Origin: Demequina sediminis
Lineage (GTDB): Bacteria > Actinomycetota > Actinomycetes > Actinomycetales > Demequinaceae
Length of the DNA stretch: 64,000 bases
Direction: 5' to 3'
Assembly: GCF_030296675.1 (NCBI RefSeq)
Contig: NZ_AP027736.1
Location: 1,302,001 to 1,366,000 of the forward strand
Positions 1 to 9,190 of the stretch are shown one piece after another (position 1 is the stretch's first letter; every line of letters starts with the position of its first letter). The notes below the pieces were generated by a model. The model did no database searches, was not told where the DNA came from, and saw only the letters and a program-made list of their open reading frames with translations. Position numbers and translations under genes: made by a program.

Positions 1-2768
1 GACGTCGGCTCGGCGGCCGCGTCAATGACCGTGTCGCTCGTCGCGAGCGGCTCGGCGGATGGCGATGACACCGGCTCCGGCGCGACCTCGGCGCCCGCGA
101 GCGCGAGGATGCAGCCGTCGTCGGAGGACACGGTCGCGCTGAGCGGTGCGAGCTCCTCACCCTCGCCATAGGTACCAAAGTCCGCGGAACCCGCGGCGGT
201 CAGCACTACCGGCACCTCCTCGAGCGTCACCGTGGAACCCTCGCCCGTCACGGATCCGGCCGCGAGATCGAGCTCGCCCAGCCGTACCTGGGTCACCGAG
301 ACCTCGGCACCCTCCTGAGTCGTAGTCACCAGGTCCGCGAGGACGTAGTCACCGTCCGCCGAGAACTCGAGCGTGGGGTTCGCGAGCGTCGTGTCGAGCA
401 CTCCCCCGTGCCCCGTGAAGCGCACGGAGCCGCCGGCAGTCACGGTCCCGACCGCGAGCTCGGGGTCCACCGCGCCGCCGGTCACCGGCCACACGAACGT
501 GTAGCCCAGATCCTCCACACCGCCGGCGACCTCCCACGTTCCATTCGCGATCGACGAGTCGATGTACGCGAGGAAGGAGTCCTTGAACGCCCACTCGATC
601 TCACCGCCGGAGGCGAGACACATGCCCGGCTGCGCCGCACGCTCCGGGATGTCGAGAGCGATGCCGTAGCGCGCCCCCGAGGACGCGCCCACGAAGACGA
701 GGTCGTGCGCGCCCGAGTACGAGGCGGGAATCGCCCCGGTCCAGGACACGGCGCCACGCGCGTCCGCCTCGAGCGTCGCGAGCACGACAGGATCGGAGTA
801 CAGCACCACGCTGACCTCCTCGCCCGACTCGAAGCCCTCGACGTCGAGGGTCACGAGCCCTCCGCGCTGAAGCAGCTCAAGCGTCGCGGCGTCGACAGCG
901 AGCTCCTCGAACTCGCCCGCCTCGGGCGTTGCGTCCTCGGTCGCGGACGCCGACCCGGCCGTCGCCACCTGCGCCGAGGCGGTGGGCCGCTCGGCCGCGG
1001 TGGCCGCGGCACCGAAGGTCACCGTCACGGCATCCATCACGGCGCCCGCCGGGTAGAAGCCGCTGCCGTTGTAGGAGAAGACCCTCGCGCCCGCGGAGGT
1101 CAGCGTCGCGGGGGCGCCGCTGATGGTCACCGCGCCGCCTCGCGTGCTGCGCGTTCCCGCGGCCACGTCGACGGTCGCGATCGCCGTCGACGTGCCGTTG
1201 ACGGTCATCACGAGCGAGGCGCGGCCGGCGCCCTCAAGCGTCACGCGCGGGTTGGCCATCGTGACGTCGAGGATCCCGCCGTGGCCGACGAACCGGACCG
1301 CCCCGTCGTAGCGCGCGGTGCCCGTGCCCGAGACCGGGTTCGCGTTGCCGCCGTCCTGAAGGAAGACGAACCGGCCGTCGCTGTACGCCGCTCCGGACGA
1401 CACGGTAATGCTGCCGCGGGCGATGGGTCCCGTCACGTAGGACCGGAACGCCTGCTTGACGCCCCACTCCAGGCGACCCACCGCGAGATCCGTGGAGCCG
1501 TGGGCGGGCGCGCTGGGAGTGGGCTTCGGAGCGGGCTGGGACGGCGTGCCGCCACCCGTCCCGCCCCCGTCGCCTCCGGAGCCACCATCACCTCCACCAT
1601 CGCCGCCCGACCCACCGTCGCCGCCGCCGTCGCCTCCGGACCCACCGTCGCCGTCGACGACGGCCGCGGTGAAGGTCACGGGCGCGAGCACCGTTCCCGC
1701 CGCATAGAAGCCGCTGCCCTGGTACGCGAACACCGCGGTGCCATCGACCGTGAGCGTCGCCGGCACTCCGGCCCAGGTCACGGTGTCGGCGTCCTGCGTG
1801 CGTGCGGCGGCCGCCAGGTCCAGGCGCGCCATCACGAGTCGCTCGCCGTCCACCTCGACGGACAGGTACCCGGTCGAGCCGTCGATCACCTCGACACGCG
1901 GCGCGTCGAACGTCGCATCGAGCTCCCCCGCGTGCCCCGTGAAGCGCACCGCACCGCCGTAGCTGGCGGTGCCGGTGAGGTCCTCTCCCAGCGCCGATGC
2001 CGTGGCGGCAAACGTAAACGTGTCGCCTTCGCGCGTCGCGCCTCCGGCGACCTCGATCGCGCCGTGCGCGATGGGACCCTCGACGTACGAGACGAAGGAC
2101 TCCTTGACGCCCCAGTTCAGTTCTCCCGTGACCCCGGGCGTCGGCGTCGGGGCCGGCGAGGGCGACCCCGACGGCTCGGGCGACGGCTCGGGCTCCGACC
2201 CGCCGTCCTCGGCGAGCGCGATCGTGAACGTCGCGGGGTCCATCGCGGTGCCCGCCGGATAGAAGCCCTCGAGCGCGTCCGATCCGGCCTGCGTCAGGCT
2301 CACGGGCGCTCCCGTGTACGTCGCGGCGCCATCGGCCTCCGCGTACGCCGCGCCCGCCAGGTCCAGGGTCGCGACGTCCGTGGCGACGCCGTTGACCACC
2401 ACGGTCAGCGTCGCGGCGGCCTCCCCAGCGATCCTCACGACGGGATCGGCGAAGGTGAGGTCGAGCACGCCCTCGTGTCCCGTGAAGGTGACCGCGCCGG
2501 CAAACTCCGCGGCGGCATCGTCCCCACCGGCGGCGGCGAAGCCGAAGCCGCCCTCGACCTCGACGGCCGGCGCGCTCACGGAGATCTGTCCGCGCGCTTT
2601 GGGGCCCACCACGTAGTCGCGGAAGCTCTGCTTGACGCCCCACACGAGGCCCGAGGCGGGGGTCGAATCGGCGGCCGCAGCAGGAACGATCCCCGCGGAC
2701 AGCGTGATCAGTGCGGCGGCGACGACGGCGGCGAAACGGCGGGGCGCGGTGAGGAGACGTGACGACAC
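1..2768 (-). CDS. Secreted protein with four HtaA (haem-binding) domains, 3' end outside window
   Basis: HtaA domains bind haem at the actinobacterial cell surface in haem-iron uptake; that role is inferred from the family. The GTG at 2768 opens a frame with a signal peptide (Arg-rich start, hydrophobic residues about 12-29, Ala-rich cleavage region near 33). Four repeats begin with a W-[GA]-[VF]-K-x-[SA]-F motif at W43, W219, W435 and W726. A Gly/Asp-rich linker precedes repeat three. An Ig-like segment of about 100 residues lies between repeats three and four. At least 922 residues; the C-terminus, where an anchor would be, is cut off. A TAGAGT element six bases before the GTG suggests a leaderless mRNA. 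No ABC haem importer genes are visible on this side. Confidence 0.85.
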   Translation of the reverse strand, partial: MSSRLLTAPRRFAAVVAAALITLSAGIVPAAAADSTPASGLVWGVKQSFRDYVVGPKARGQISVSAPAVEVEGGFGFAAAGGDDAAAEFAGAVTFTGHEGVLDLTFADPVVRIAGEAAATLTVVVNGVATDVATLDLAGAAYAEADGAATYTGAPVSLTQAGSDALEGFYPAGTAMDPATFTIALAEDGGSEPEPSPEPSGSPSPAPTPTPGVTGELNWGVKESFVSYVEGPIAHGAIEVAGGATREGDTFTFAATASALGEDLTGTASYGGAVRFTGHAGELDATFDAPRVEVIDGSTGYLSVEVDGERLVMARLDLAAAARTQDADTVTWAGVPATLTVDGTAVFAYQGSGFYAAGTVLAPVTFTAAVVDGDGGSGGDGGGDGGSGGDGGGDGGSGGDGGGTGGGTPSQPAPKPTPSAPAHGSTDLAVGRLEWGVKQAFRSYVTGPIARGSITVSSGAAYSDGRFVFLQDGGNANPVSGTGTARYDGAVRFVGHGGILDVTMANPRVTLEGAGRASLVMTVNGTSTAIATVDVAAGTRSTRGGAVTISGAPATLTSAGARVFSYNGSGFYPAGAVMDAVTVTFGAAATAAERPTASAQVATAGSASATEDATPEAGEFEELAVDAATLELLQRGGLVTLDVEGFESGEEVSVVLYSDPVVLATLEADARGAVSWTGAIPASYSGAHDLVFVGASSGARYGIALDIPERAAQPGMCLASGGEIEWAFKDSFLAYIDSSIANGTWEVAGGVEDLGYTFVWPVTGGAVDPELAVGTVTAGGSVRFTGHGGVLDTTLANPTLEFSADGDYVLADLVTTTQEGAEVSVTQVRLGELDLAAGSVTGEGSTVTLEEVPVVLTAAGSADFGTYGEGEELAPLSATVSSDDGCILALAGAEVAPEPVSSPSAEPLATSDTVIDAAAEPT

Positions 2769-2774
2769 CCCCGC

Positions 2775-2804
2775 ACTCTACGGTCCCCGGCGCGATAAAC
2801 GCAA
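2775..2804 (-). promoter_or_regulatory. Promoter of the HtaA gene, leaderless type
   Basis: On the minus strand TTGCGT (2804-2799) and TAGAGT (2780-2775) are 18 bases apart. The -10 element ends six bases before the GTG at 2768, so transcription would start at or next to the start codon. No clear DtxR/IdeR box is visible. Confidence 0.5.
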
Positions 2805-2839
2805 CGCGGCCGTCACGAAATTGCCGCGGGGCAAAGAGA

Positions 2840-2867
2840 GGTGCGGACACGCCATTGTGTCCGCACC
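2840..2867. promoter_or_regulatory. 11-bp perfect inverted repeat between divergent genes
   Basis: Arms GGTGCGGACAC (2840-2850) and GTGTCCGCACC (2857-2867) are separated by six bases. It lies between two divergent genes and has no T tract, so an operator is as likely as a terminator. This accounts for most of the 240-base gap. Confidence 0.5.
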
Positions 2868-3020
2868 CTCCGACGCTAGCGAAGATCCGGGCCCAAGGGC
2901 CCAAAGTTATCGAATAGTTGCAGTGCCAGCGCTTACATTCACCCGCGGGGGACGATGCGCAACGGCGCGTCCGCGCACCCCCTCCTCCGCTACAGTCCAG
3001 GGGGAAGAGGGGTGACGCTC

Positions 3021-4825
3021 ATGACGGGTACCGCCACGCGCGCGACAGAGTCCGCCGACAGGCCGGCACAGCACAAGCCGAGCGACCGCAGGGCACGCAC
3101 CATCGCCGGCTCGCGCCAGGCCCGCCGCGAGGCCCGCCCGGGCTATCGCCGCCCACCGGGCATCTTCGAGCCCAGCTTCTCCGCTGTCGGACTGGTCCTG
3201 GGCGCCTTCTTCATCGCCGTCTCCCTCGAGCCCTCGCTGCTGCCGCGCATCCCCGTGGTGCAGGGCGTCGCGTCGGGCGTGTCCTTCATGGTCGGCTACG
3301 GGCTCGGCGCGGGCGGTCACGCGGTGTGGAACTACCTCCACGTGCCCAACCTGCAGGGCCGCGCGCGGAGCATCGTCGCGTGGACGCTGCTAGGGATCAT
3401 CGGGCTCAGCCTGTCGCTGTCCGTGTGGCGCTGGGTGGGATGGCAGAACGAGATTCGCCGGACCTTCGGCATGGAGGAGCTCGACCCCACGGCGTGGCCG
3501 GTTGTGATCGGGGTCGGTGCCCTCGTCGCGGCGCTGGTGCTCGCGGTCTCCCGCTCGCTGCGTGCCGCGTTCCGCTGGGCGGAGAACCTGCTCGACCGCT
3601 GGCTGCCCCGCCGCCTAGCCGTGGCCCTCGCGGTAGCCGGCATGCTGCTGCTCCTGTGGCTGCTGGTCTCCGGCCTGCTCGTGCGCGGCTTCTTCGCTGG
3701 CGCCAACGCGGTGTTCTCGGTGCGCGACGGGGAGGACCACGCCGGCGTCGAGCAGGTGACGTCCGAGTTGCGGTCGGGCGGGCCCGAGTCCGCGGTCGCG
3801 TGGGGGAGCTGGGTCGCCAGGGCCGCAGCTTCGTCTCCTCCGGCCCCACCGTCGAGGAACTCGAGAGCTACGGCGGCGACGGCGCCCTCGAGCCCATCCG
3901 CGCCTACGTGGGCCTCAAGTCGGCCGACACCCTCGAGGAGCGCGCGCAGCTCCTCCTCGACGAGCTCGTCCGCATGGGGGCCTTCGACCGCCGGGTGCTC
4001 GTGCTGGGGACCACGACCGGCACCGGCTTCCTCGAGCCCAATGCGGTCGACTCCCTCGAGTTCCTCCACCACGGCGACACGGCGATCGCCGGCCTGCAGT
4101 ACTCCTACCTGCCCAGCTGGATCTCTCTCCTCGCCGACCAGGCTGCGGTACGCCAGACCTCGCAGGTGAGCTTCCGCATCATCCACGACTACTGGCAGGA
4201 GCTCCCCGAGGACTCGCGTCCCGAGCTCTACCTCTACGGACTCTCGCTGGGGTCCTTCGGCGTCGAGTCCGTGCTGTCGAGCATCGACATCATCAACGAG
4301 CCGATCGACGGCGCGTTCATGTCGGGTCCGCCGTTCGTCAACTACCTCCACAATGAGCTCGAGCGCTCGCGCGACGAGGGATCGCCCGCGTGGATGCCGG
4401 TCGTGAGCGACGGCCGCACCGTGCGCTTCACGGGCGAGGAGAACATCCTCGACCAGCCCGGTGCCACCTGGGGGGACACGCGAGTGGTCTACTACCAGCA
4501 CGGATCCGATCCCGTGGTGTTCTTCACCCCCACCGCCTTCTATCGCGAGCCCGAGTATCTCCAGGGCACGCGTGCGCCCGACGTGTCCCCGCAGATGAAC
4601 TGGTTCCCGATCATCACGGGCTGGCAGTTGCTGCTCGACATGCCGGGTGCGGGTGCGGTTCCCGAGGGCTTCGGCCACATGTACACCGCGAGCGGCAACC
4701 TCGCCGCATGGGCGGCGGTCACGGACCCCGAGGGCTGGACGGCCGCGGACACCGAGCGCCTGGGGGCGGTGCTCGATGAGCGCCGTGAGGAGCAGCTCTC
4801 GCTCCTCGAGCAGTTGGGCGAGTAG
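3021..4825 (+). CDS. Membrane-bound alpha/beta-hydrolase family protein (frame broken once)
   Basis: The N-terminal 230 residues contain several hydrophobic helices, and the rest is an alpha/beta-hydrolase domain of the kind annotated Abhydrolase_9 in actinobacteria. The nucleophile motif is G-L-S-L-G (about residue 410), and the conserved G-R-Q-G-R-x-F-V block starts the soluble domain. The reading frame breaks in the G run 3802-3806; adding one G gives one continuous 601-residue protein of normal family structure. ATG 3021 is chosen because a purine-rich site (3004-3011) lies nine bases upstream; GTG 3012 is an alternative. TACAGT at 2991-2996 may be the -10. The substrate is unknown. Confidence 0.8.
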
Positions 4826-4832
4826 CGCGCCC

Positions 4833-5612
4833 TCACCCGAGGGTGAGCGTCACCCCGGCCGTGCGGGTCTCCCCGGCTCGAGCACCGGCGCCCCCGCGTG
4901 GGGACCGGAGCGATCCGTGCCAAACAGCGGAGCGTTCGTGGGTTCGATGCCGAGCGCCCAGCCGCCACGCGTCGGGTAGATCCACTGCACGCACCGCGGC
5001 AGGTCCTCGGCGCGCCAGGACACGGCTGCCTCGAGCGGCGCCCCCAGCGTCGCCTCACTCACCGCGGCGGGGGTCCGCACGACCGCCCGCGCGCGGCCCT
5101 GGCCGTCGACCGCGAGCCCGGTGTGCTCCCACACCGACTCGGTCGTGTGGTCGACCGGATAGGGGAACACCTCCCACGGCACGGCCTCGGCCGCGGCGTC
5201 CCGCGGCGTCCGTCCGAGCGCCGCGAGCGACACCGTGGTGCCCGGCACCACGACCGGCACCCCGAAGTTGACGTGATTGAGCACCGCGACGTCCGCGGGG
5301 GCGGGACCCTCGTTGACGATCACGTCTTCGACCAGCACCTCGGGCCGGCCCAGCGCGATCCGGATTCGCCTGCGCAGCGTCACGCGGCGCCCGAACACGC
5401 GGGACGAGTCGACCACTCCGCTCACCTCGACGTCGCCCTCGGGGGTGCGGGTGATCGCGACGTCCTCGGCGGGGGTGAGGTGGTGCGAGCCGTGCAGGCC
5501 CCGTCCGTCCCGCGCGGGGCCGATGTTGTCGAGGCCGCACGTGTCGAGCGCGCCGCCGCCGAACCGCCCGATCCAGCCCTCACCGGCCGGATCGAGAGCG
5601 CCGCCGCGCGGA
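4833..5612 (-). pseudogene. DUF4432 (aldose epimerase-like) protein, N-terminus missing
   Basis: The readable part matches DUF4432, sugar-epimerase-like proteins usually found beside carbohydrate genes; landmarks are the G-G-A-L-D-T-C-G-L-D-N-I-G block and the H-G-S-H-H-L-T-P-A block. Two defects are visible. The 3' end shifts frame in the C run 4871-4874; adding one base gives an ending ...TAGVTLTLG and a TGA at 4835-4833. The 5' part, at least 80-100 residues, is absent because the sequence runs directly into the coding region of the divergent DeoR-type gene near 5605. Either a real deletion or a wrong assembly join would explain this. Confidence 0.65.
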
Positions 5613-6101
5613 ATCATCAACGGCGGCACGACCACGCTCGCACTCGCGCGCCACCTGCGCGAGCGCTCGGACCTCACGGTCGCGACCAACAACCTGCTGT
5701 TGCCGAGCGAGATCAGCCCGACCGTCTACCGCAGCCTCTACCTCTTCGGAGGCACGGTGCGCCCGAGCGCGCAGGCGACCATCGGGCCCGTGACGTTCGC
5801 CCCCAACGGCAGCGCGGGCGTCGAGGTCAACGGCGACCTCGCTCTCATCTCGGTGGGCGGACTCACGGTGTCCGGCGGATACTCGACGTCGAACATCGCC
5901 GAGGCGCAGATGATGCGCGAGATGATGGACCGCTCCGAGGAGGTCGCGGTGCTTATCGACTCCACCAAGTTCGGGCGCAAGCTCTTCGCCCAGTTCGCGC
6001 CGCTCGAGGCGGCCACCTACATCGTGACCGAGGTCGCACCGCCCGAGGAGTTCGCCGAGGCCTTCGCCGAGCGCGGCATCCAGGTCATTCACCCCGACTG
6101 A
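5600..6101 (+). pseudogene. DeoR-family regulator, only the C-terminal sensor domain remains
   Basis: From about 5605 the frame reads G-I-I-N-G-G-T-T-T-L and continues to I-H-P-D at 6101. This is the sugar-phosphate-sensing domain of DeoR-type repressors, with the D-S-T-K-F-G motif near the end. The N-terminal helix-turn-helix domain of about 90 residues is missing, and the sequence merges at the same point with the 5'-truncated DUF4432 gene on the other strand. As it stands the product could not bind DNA. It probably once controlled the neighbouring sugar-related gene. Confidence 0.7.
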
Positions 6102-6132
6102 CCCGGCCCGGGCATCGTCCCGGCGCCCGCCC

Positions 6133-6162
6133 GTTGGTTGTAGATAAAACCTCCGCGTACGA
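6133..6162 (+). promoter_or_regulatory. Leaderless-type promoter of the MarR gene
   Basis: TTGGTT (6133-6138) and TACGAT (6157-6162) are 18 bases apart, and the ATG at 6170 follows the -10 by seven bases. This supports the 6170 start although no proper ribosome binding site is spaced for it. Confidence 0.45.
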
Positions 6163-6169
6163 TGAGGAG

Positions 6170-6762
6170 ATGCGCGCCGCCGCTCCCACCGCCCCCTGAC
6201 CCACCCCGAACGGGTCGCGGTCGCGCGCCTGCACGCGCTGCTCGAGCTGCTCCCGACCGCGCTCGATCATCGGCTCGCCGGGGCGGGCATCACCGCATTC
6301 GAGTACTCGCTCCTCGAGGCGCTCCACGAGGCGCCGGACACCCGCATGCGCCTCAGCGCGCTCGCATCGCGCACCAACGCGACGCTGCCCCGCCTGTCGC
6401 GCGTGGTCACGAGCCTCGAACGAAAGGGCCTCGTCACGCGCACCCCGTGCGCGGAGGACGGGCGCGCCTTCAACGCCGTCCTCACCGAGTCCGGCGCGAC
6501 GCTCTACCGCGACACGCTCCCCCTCCACGCCGACGCCGTGCGGGAGATGATTCTCGCGGACCTCACGGACGCGGACGTCGACGCCCTCGCGGAGCTCACG
6601 CTGAAGATCCTGGGCAGGCTCGACCCCAACCGTCGGCTCGCGATCACCGCAAGCCTCGCGGGCACCCCGTGCGCGGCCGATCCGGAGATCGCCTGCGCGG
6701 CGGACCCGGCGCCGCTCGGCGAGTCCTGCCCCGCCGACCCTCCCGCCTCACTCCCCGAATAG
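6170..6762 (+). CDS. MarR-family transcriptional regulator (frame broken once)
   Basis: A winged-helix domain is clear from about residue 20 to 145: the recognition region reads T-L-P-R-L-S-R-V-V-T-S-L-E-R-K-G-L-V, followed by the wing with R-A-F-N-A-V-L-T. The first nine codons from ATG 6170 are separated from the rest by a one-base loss in the C run 6192-6196; repair gives 197 residues. The C-terminal 35 residues are unusual for MarR proteins, being Pro/Ala/Asp-rich with three cysteines, which could be a metal- or redox-responsive tail. The target genes are unknown. Confidence 0.7.
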
Positions 6763-6773
6763 CCCCGCGCTCG

Positions 6774-6932
6774 TCAGTGGTGCTTCTGCGCGAGCCTCCA
6801 CATGGTCCATGAGGTCCCGACGAACCGCGCGAACTGCACCACCACGTTGCGCCGCCTGCGCAGCTCCCTCGCGGTGGGCAGCGGCGCCTGCGCGAGGCGC
6901 TCGTCCGTGGTGCGCTGATCGATGTTGTCCAT
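6774..6932 (-). CDS. Small 52-residue protein downstream of the SQR-like gene
   Basis: ATG 6932 to TGA 6774 encodes 52 residues, with a basic middle (R-E-L-R-R-R-R) and a Trp-containing C-terminal helix (S-W-T-M-W-R-L). An AGGAGG site overlaps the stop codon of the upstream oxidoreductase and sits five bases before the ATG, so the two genes are translated from one transcript. I do not recognise the family. The tight coupling suggests a partner or membrane-association factor of the oxidoreductase, but that is inference. Confidence 0.6.
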   Translation of the reverse strand: MDNIDQRTTDERLAQAPLPTARELRRRRNVVVQFARFVGTSWTMWRLAQKHH

Positions 6933-6941
6933 GGCCGCCTC

Positions 6942-8399
6942 CTACTCCGGGATCCAGGTCCAGCCCGGACGGGCCTTCGCCTTGTAGATGAACAGGGTGT
7001 GGAGCATGCGCTTGACCCAGTGACCCGCGAGCCCGATCTCCCCGCGCGTGGCGCGCAGGTCGCGACCGGTCTCGGGGTACTTCTCCCAGTCGGGCACCAC
7101 GGGGCTCATGGTCATCGACGCCGCCGTGCCCGAGCGCATCCCGTGTCCCGCCGACGCCACGCACGCGGCCGCCATCTCCGACATCGACGCGCCGTGCGTG
7201 GGCTCGGGGGCGCCGCGGAGGATCATGTCCGCGATCGACTTGGCGACCACCTTGCCCATGGTTCCGGAGGGCATGCCGGTGCGCGGGGGCGACGGCGCGA
7301 CCGCCAGCCCGTCGGGAGTCGCGCGCGGCTTCGAGATCTGGTGGGGCGGCGCGAATGCGATGCCCACCGCGAACACGTTCCGGTAGGTCGGGTTCTGATA
7401 CGTGCGCGGCCAGTCCTTGGCGCTCCACTCCTCGTAGGGCCGGGGCGTGTAGTCCGCGTCGACCTTGAGGAAGCCCGAGGGGGCGAAGATCGTCGAGGTG
7501 ATGTCCGCACCCGCGCGGTCGTAGGCCTTCCAGTCGTTGCCCTTGAACGGCGGCAACAGCATCGCGAAGTCGAAGCCGAGGTCGCGGTGCGAGCCGTCGA
7601 GTTGGTCGTAGTGGATGACGCCCGGCTCGATCGAGGTCACGGCCGCGCCCGTGATGGCGCGCACCCCGCGCTCGCGGAACAACGACTCGGTCCACAACTG
7701 CGAGGTGGTCCGGAAGCCGTTCTGCTCGAACTGCATCCCGCCCACGCCGAAGTCGCCAAGCTCGTTCTCGTTGGTGAGGTAGACGATGTCCGCGTTGTCG
7801 CGCACGCCCGCCTCCCGCAGCTCGTGCTCGACGTTGAACGTGTACTCGAACGCCGCCCCCTCGCACGTGCACGTGCCGTGCCCGACCCCGATCACGACCG
7901 TCTGCTTGCGCGTCCTGAGGATCCCCTTGAGTTCCTCGAGACGGGACGATGCCTCGGTCGCGTGATCGGGCGTGCACACCGACAGGGTGTGGCCGCCGTC
8001 GGGGCCAAGGCCCGGCGTCGCGCCGAAATTCAGCTTGGGGCCGGTCGCGTTGACGACGTAGTCGTAGCGCAGCCTCTCGATCTCGCCCTCGCGGCCAGGC
8101 GACGTGTGTTCTACCTCCACCGCGGGGCGCGCATCGTCGGCGTCGCCGTCGGGCCACAGCGCAAAGGCCTTGGCCTGGACGAACGTCACGCCCTTCTTGG
8201 CGTAAATGGGGGCGAGGTCGAACACCACGTCCTCGTGGGACATCTTGCCCACTCCCACCCAGATGTTCGAGGGAATCCAGTTGTAGGTGGGCTTGGGGTT
8301 GACCACCACCACCTCATGCTCCTTGGGCAGGAGCTTGCGCAGGTAGAGCGCTGCGGTGTGGCCGGACACTCCGGCACCCAGGACAACCACGCGGGCCAT
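6942..8399 (-). CDS. Sulfide:quinone oxidoreductase-like FAD/NAD(P)-binding protein
   Basis: Enzymes of this family oxidise sulfide to polysulfide and pass electrons to quinone at the membrane. The dinucleotide-binding motif V-V-L-G-A-G-V-S-G is at the N-terminus, and a second Rossmann region V-I-G-V-G-H-G follows near residue 175, next to C-T-C-E, a plausible redox cysteine pair. The C-terminal part has the amphipathic, Trp-rich region typical of membrane-bound SQR. 485 residues. ATG 8399 is preferred over GTG 8408 because AAGGTG lies six bases upstream. A CsoR/CstR-type operator covers its promoter, fitting control by persulfide or copper. Substrate assignment is by family and operator, not proven. 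Confidence 0.75.
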   Translation of the reverse strand: MARVVVLGAGVSGHTAALYLRKLLPKEHEVVVVNPKPTYNWIPSNIWVGVGKMSHEDVVFDLAPIYAKKGVTFVQAKAFALWPDGDADDARPAVEVEHTSPGREGEIERLRYDYVVNATGPKLNFGATPGLGPDGGHTLSVCTPDHATEASSRLEELKGILRTRKQTVVIGVGHGTCTCEGAAFEYTFNVEHELREAGVRDNADIVYLTNENELGDFGVGGMQFEQNGFRTTSQLWTESLFRERGVRAITGAAVTSIEPGVIHYDQLDGSHRDLGFDFAMLLPPFKGNDWKAYDRAGADITSTIFAPSGFLKVDADYTPRPYEEWSAKDWPRTYQNPTYRNVFAVGIAFAPPHQISKPRATPDGLAVAPSPPRTGMPSGTMGKVVAKSIADMILRGAPEPTHGASMSEMAAACVASAGHGMRSGTAASMTMSPVVPDWEKYPETGRDLRATRGEIGLAGHWVKRMLHTLFIYKAKARPGWTWIPE

Positions 8400-8458
8400 G
8401 CCGATCACCTTCTCTGTCGATGAAAGAGGGCTCGACGTTGAGCCCCCTCCTCGACACT

Positions 8459-8478
8459 ACTATACCCGTGGGGGTATC
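8459..8478 (-). promoter_or_regulatory. CsoR/CstR-type operator over the SQR promoter
   Basis: The inverted repeat ATACCC-GTGG-GGGTAT (8462-8477) matches the form of operators bound by the copper sensor CsoR and the persulfide sensor CstR. On the minus strand TATAGT (8464-8459), a good -10 element, overlaps it, so bound repressor would block transcription of the oxidoreductase. No csoR/cstR gene is present in the window. Confidence 0.65.
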
Positions 8479-8512
8479 AGGCGCGAGGGCCCAAGGTCCC
8501 GGGCTCGCGCGC

Positions 8513-8898
8513 TCAGTCGCGACGCCTATTCACCTGGTTGCGCAGGAAGATCAGCGGCAGCACCAGGGTCGCGGCGGCGGTGATGAGCCACACCAGGATC
8601 GTCGCGAGCACCCACGTGGAGACCCGTCGATCGACAACCCATCGACGATCAGCGTGGTGATGAGCAGCGCAACGAAGGTCGACACCAGGCCCACGCCGCC
8701 GATGAACGCGTTCGCATACTTGCGCGTCATCTTGAACACGAAGGGCGCGAGAAGGCTCTGCGCGATCGCAAAGATGACGGTGGCGGTCGCCAGCGCCACG
8801 AAGTCGATCGTGAAGCCGTCGAGCACGAGCGACGTGATCCACAGCCCCAGGGCGGCGGAACCAAGGAAGATCAGCGCGTTCACCAGGAACCTCACCAT
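8513..8898 (-). CDS. Phage-holin-family (4-TM) membrane protein, frame broken once
   Basis: Four hydrophobic helices (about residues 5-25, 32-52, 62-82 and 100-120) and the motif R-K-Y-A-N-A-F-I-G-G match small membrane proteins of the phage holin family IV/DUF360 type, which are ordinary chromosomal genes in actinobacteria. Their function is unknown. The frame breaks at the short C run 8623-8625; one added base joins D-G-L-S-I-D-G to V-S-T-W-V-L-A-T-I-L and gives 128 residues. It has its own divergent promoter region shared with the antiporter. Confidence 0.65.
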
Positions 8899-9000
8899 GA
8901 CGCTGACGCTACTCCACGGTGCCCGCGCGTGCGCGGCGACCAGCGCGATCGGCCGCGAGCGCGCGACCCCGGCATCGTCCCGAATCCCGCCGTTGACACG

Positions 9001-9033
9001 ACGAAGGCGCCTCCCGGGGAGAGGCGCCTTCGT
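9001..9033. terminator. Strong hairpin with 13-bp perfect stem in divergent gap 8899-9190
   Basis: Arms ACGAAGGCGCCTC (9001-9013) and GAGGCGCCTTCGT (9021-9033) flank a seven-base loop. The form is that of a terminator, but it lies between two divergent genes where no gene needs one. A TTGACA at 8993-8998 sits just in front. It may end a short transcript or act as a regulatory structure. Nothing else is visible in this gap apart from the antiporter -10. Confidence 0.5.
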
Positions 9034-9190
9034 GTGCTGTCGACGTCCGGCCGCCAGGGACTCGTGGCCGGATAAGACGATGCGGTCTAGGACCTTGTGC
9101 CCGGAACACTAGCGCACGCCAGGACATTCCCGAGGTGCGGGCGAGTGCACCGGCAATCTGCCCGTCACGTGCCCCCGGTAGAATCGGCAC

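Noticed and set aside
408-2762. 784-residue rightward open frame
   Set aside because: It is antisense to the HtaA gene. It is Arg/Gly-rich with no recognisable domain, as expected for the complement of GC-rich coding DNA.
2775-2900. DtxR/IdeR iron box upstream of the HtaA gene
   Set aside because: I looked for TTAGGTTAGGCTAACCTAA-like sequence and found no match; the only palindrome is GC-rich and different.
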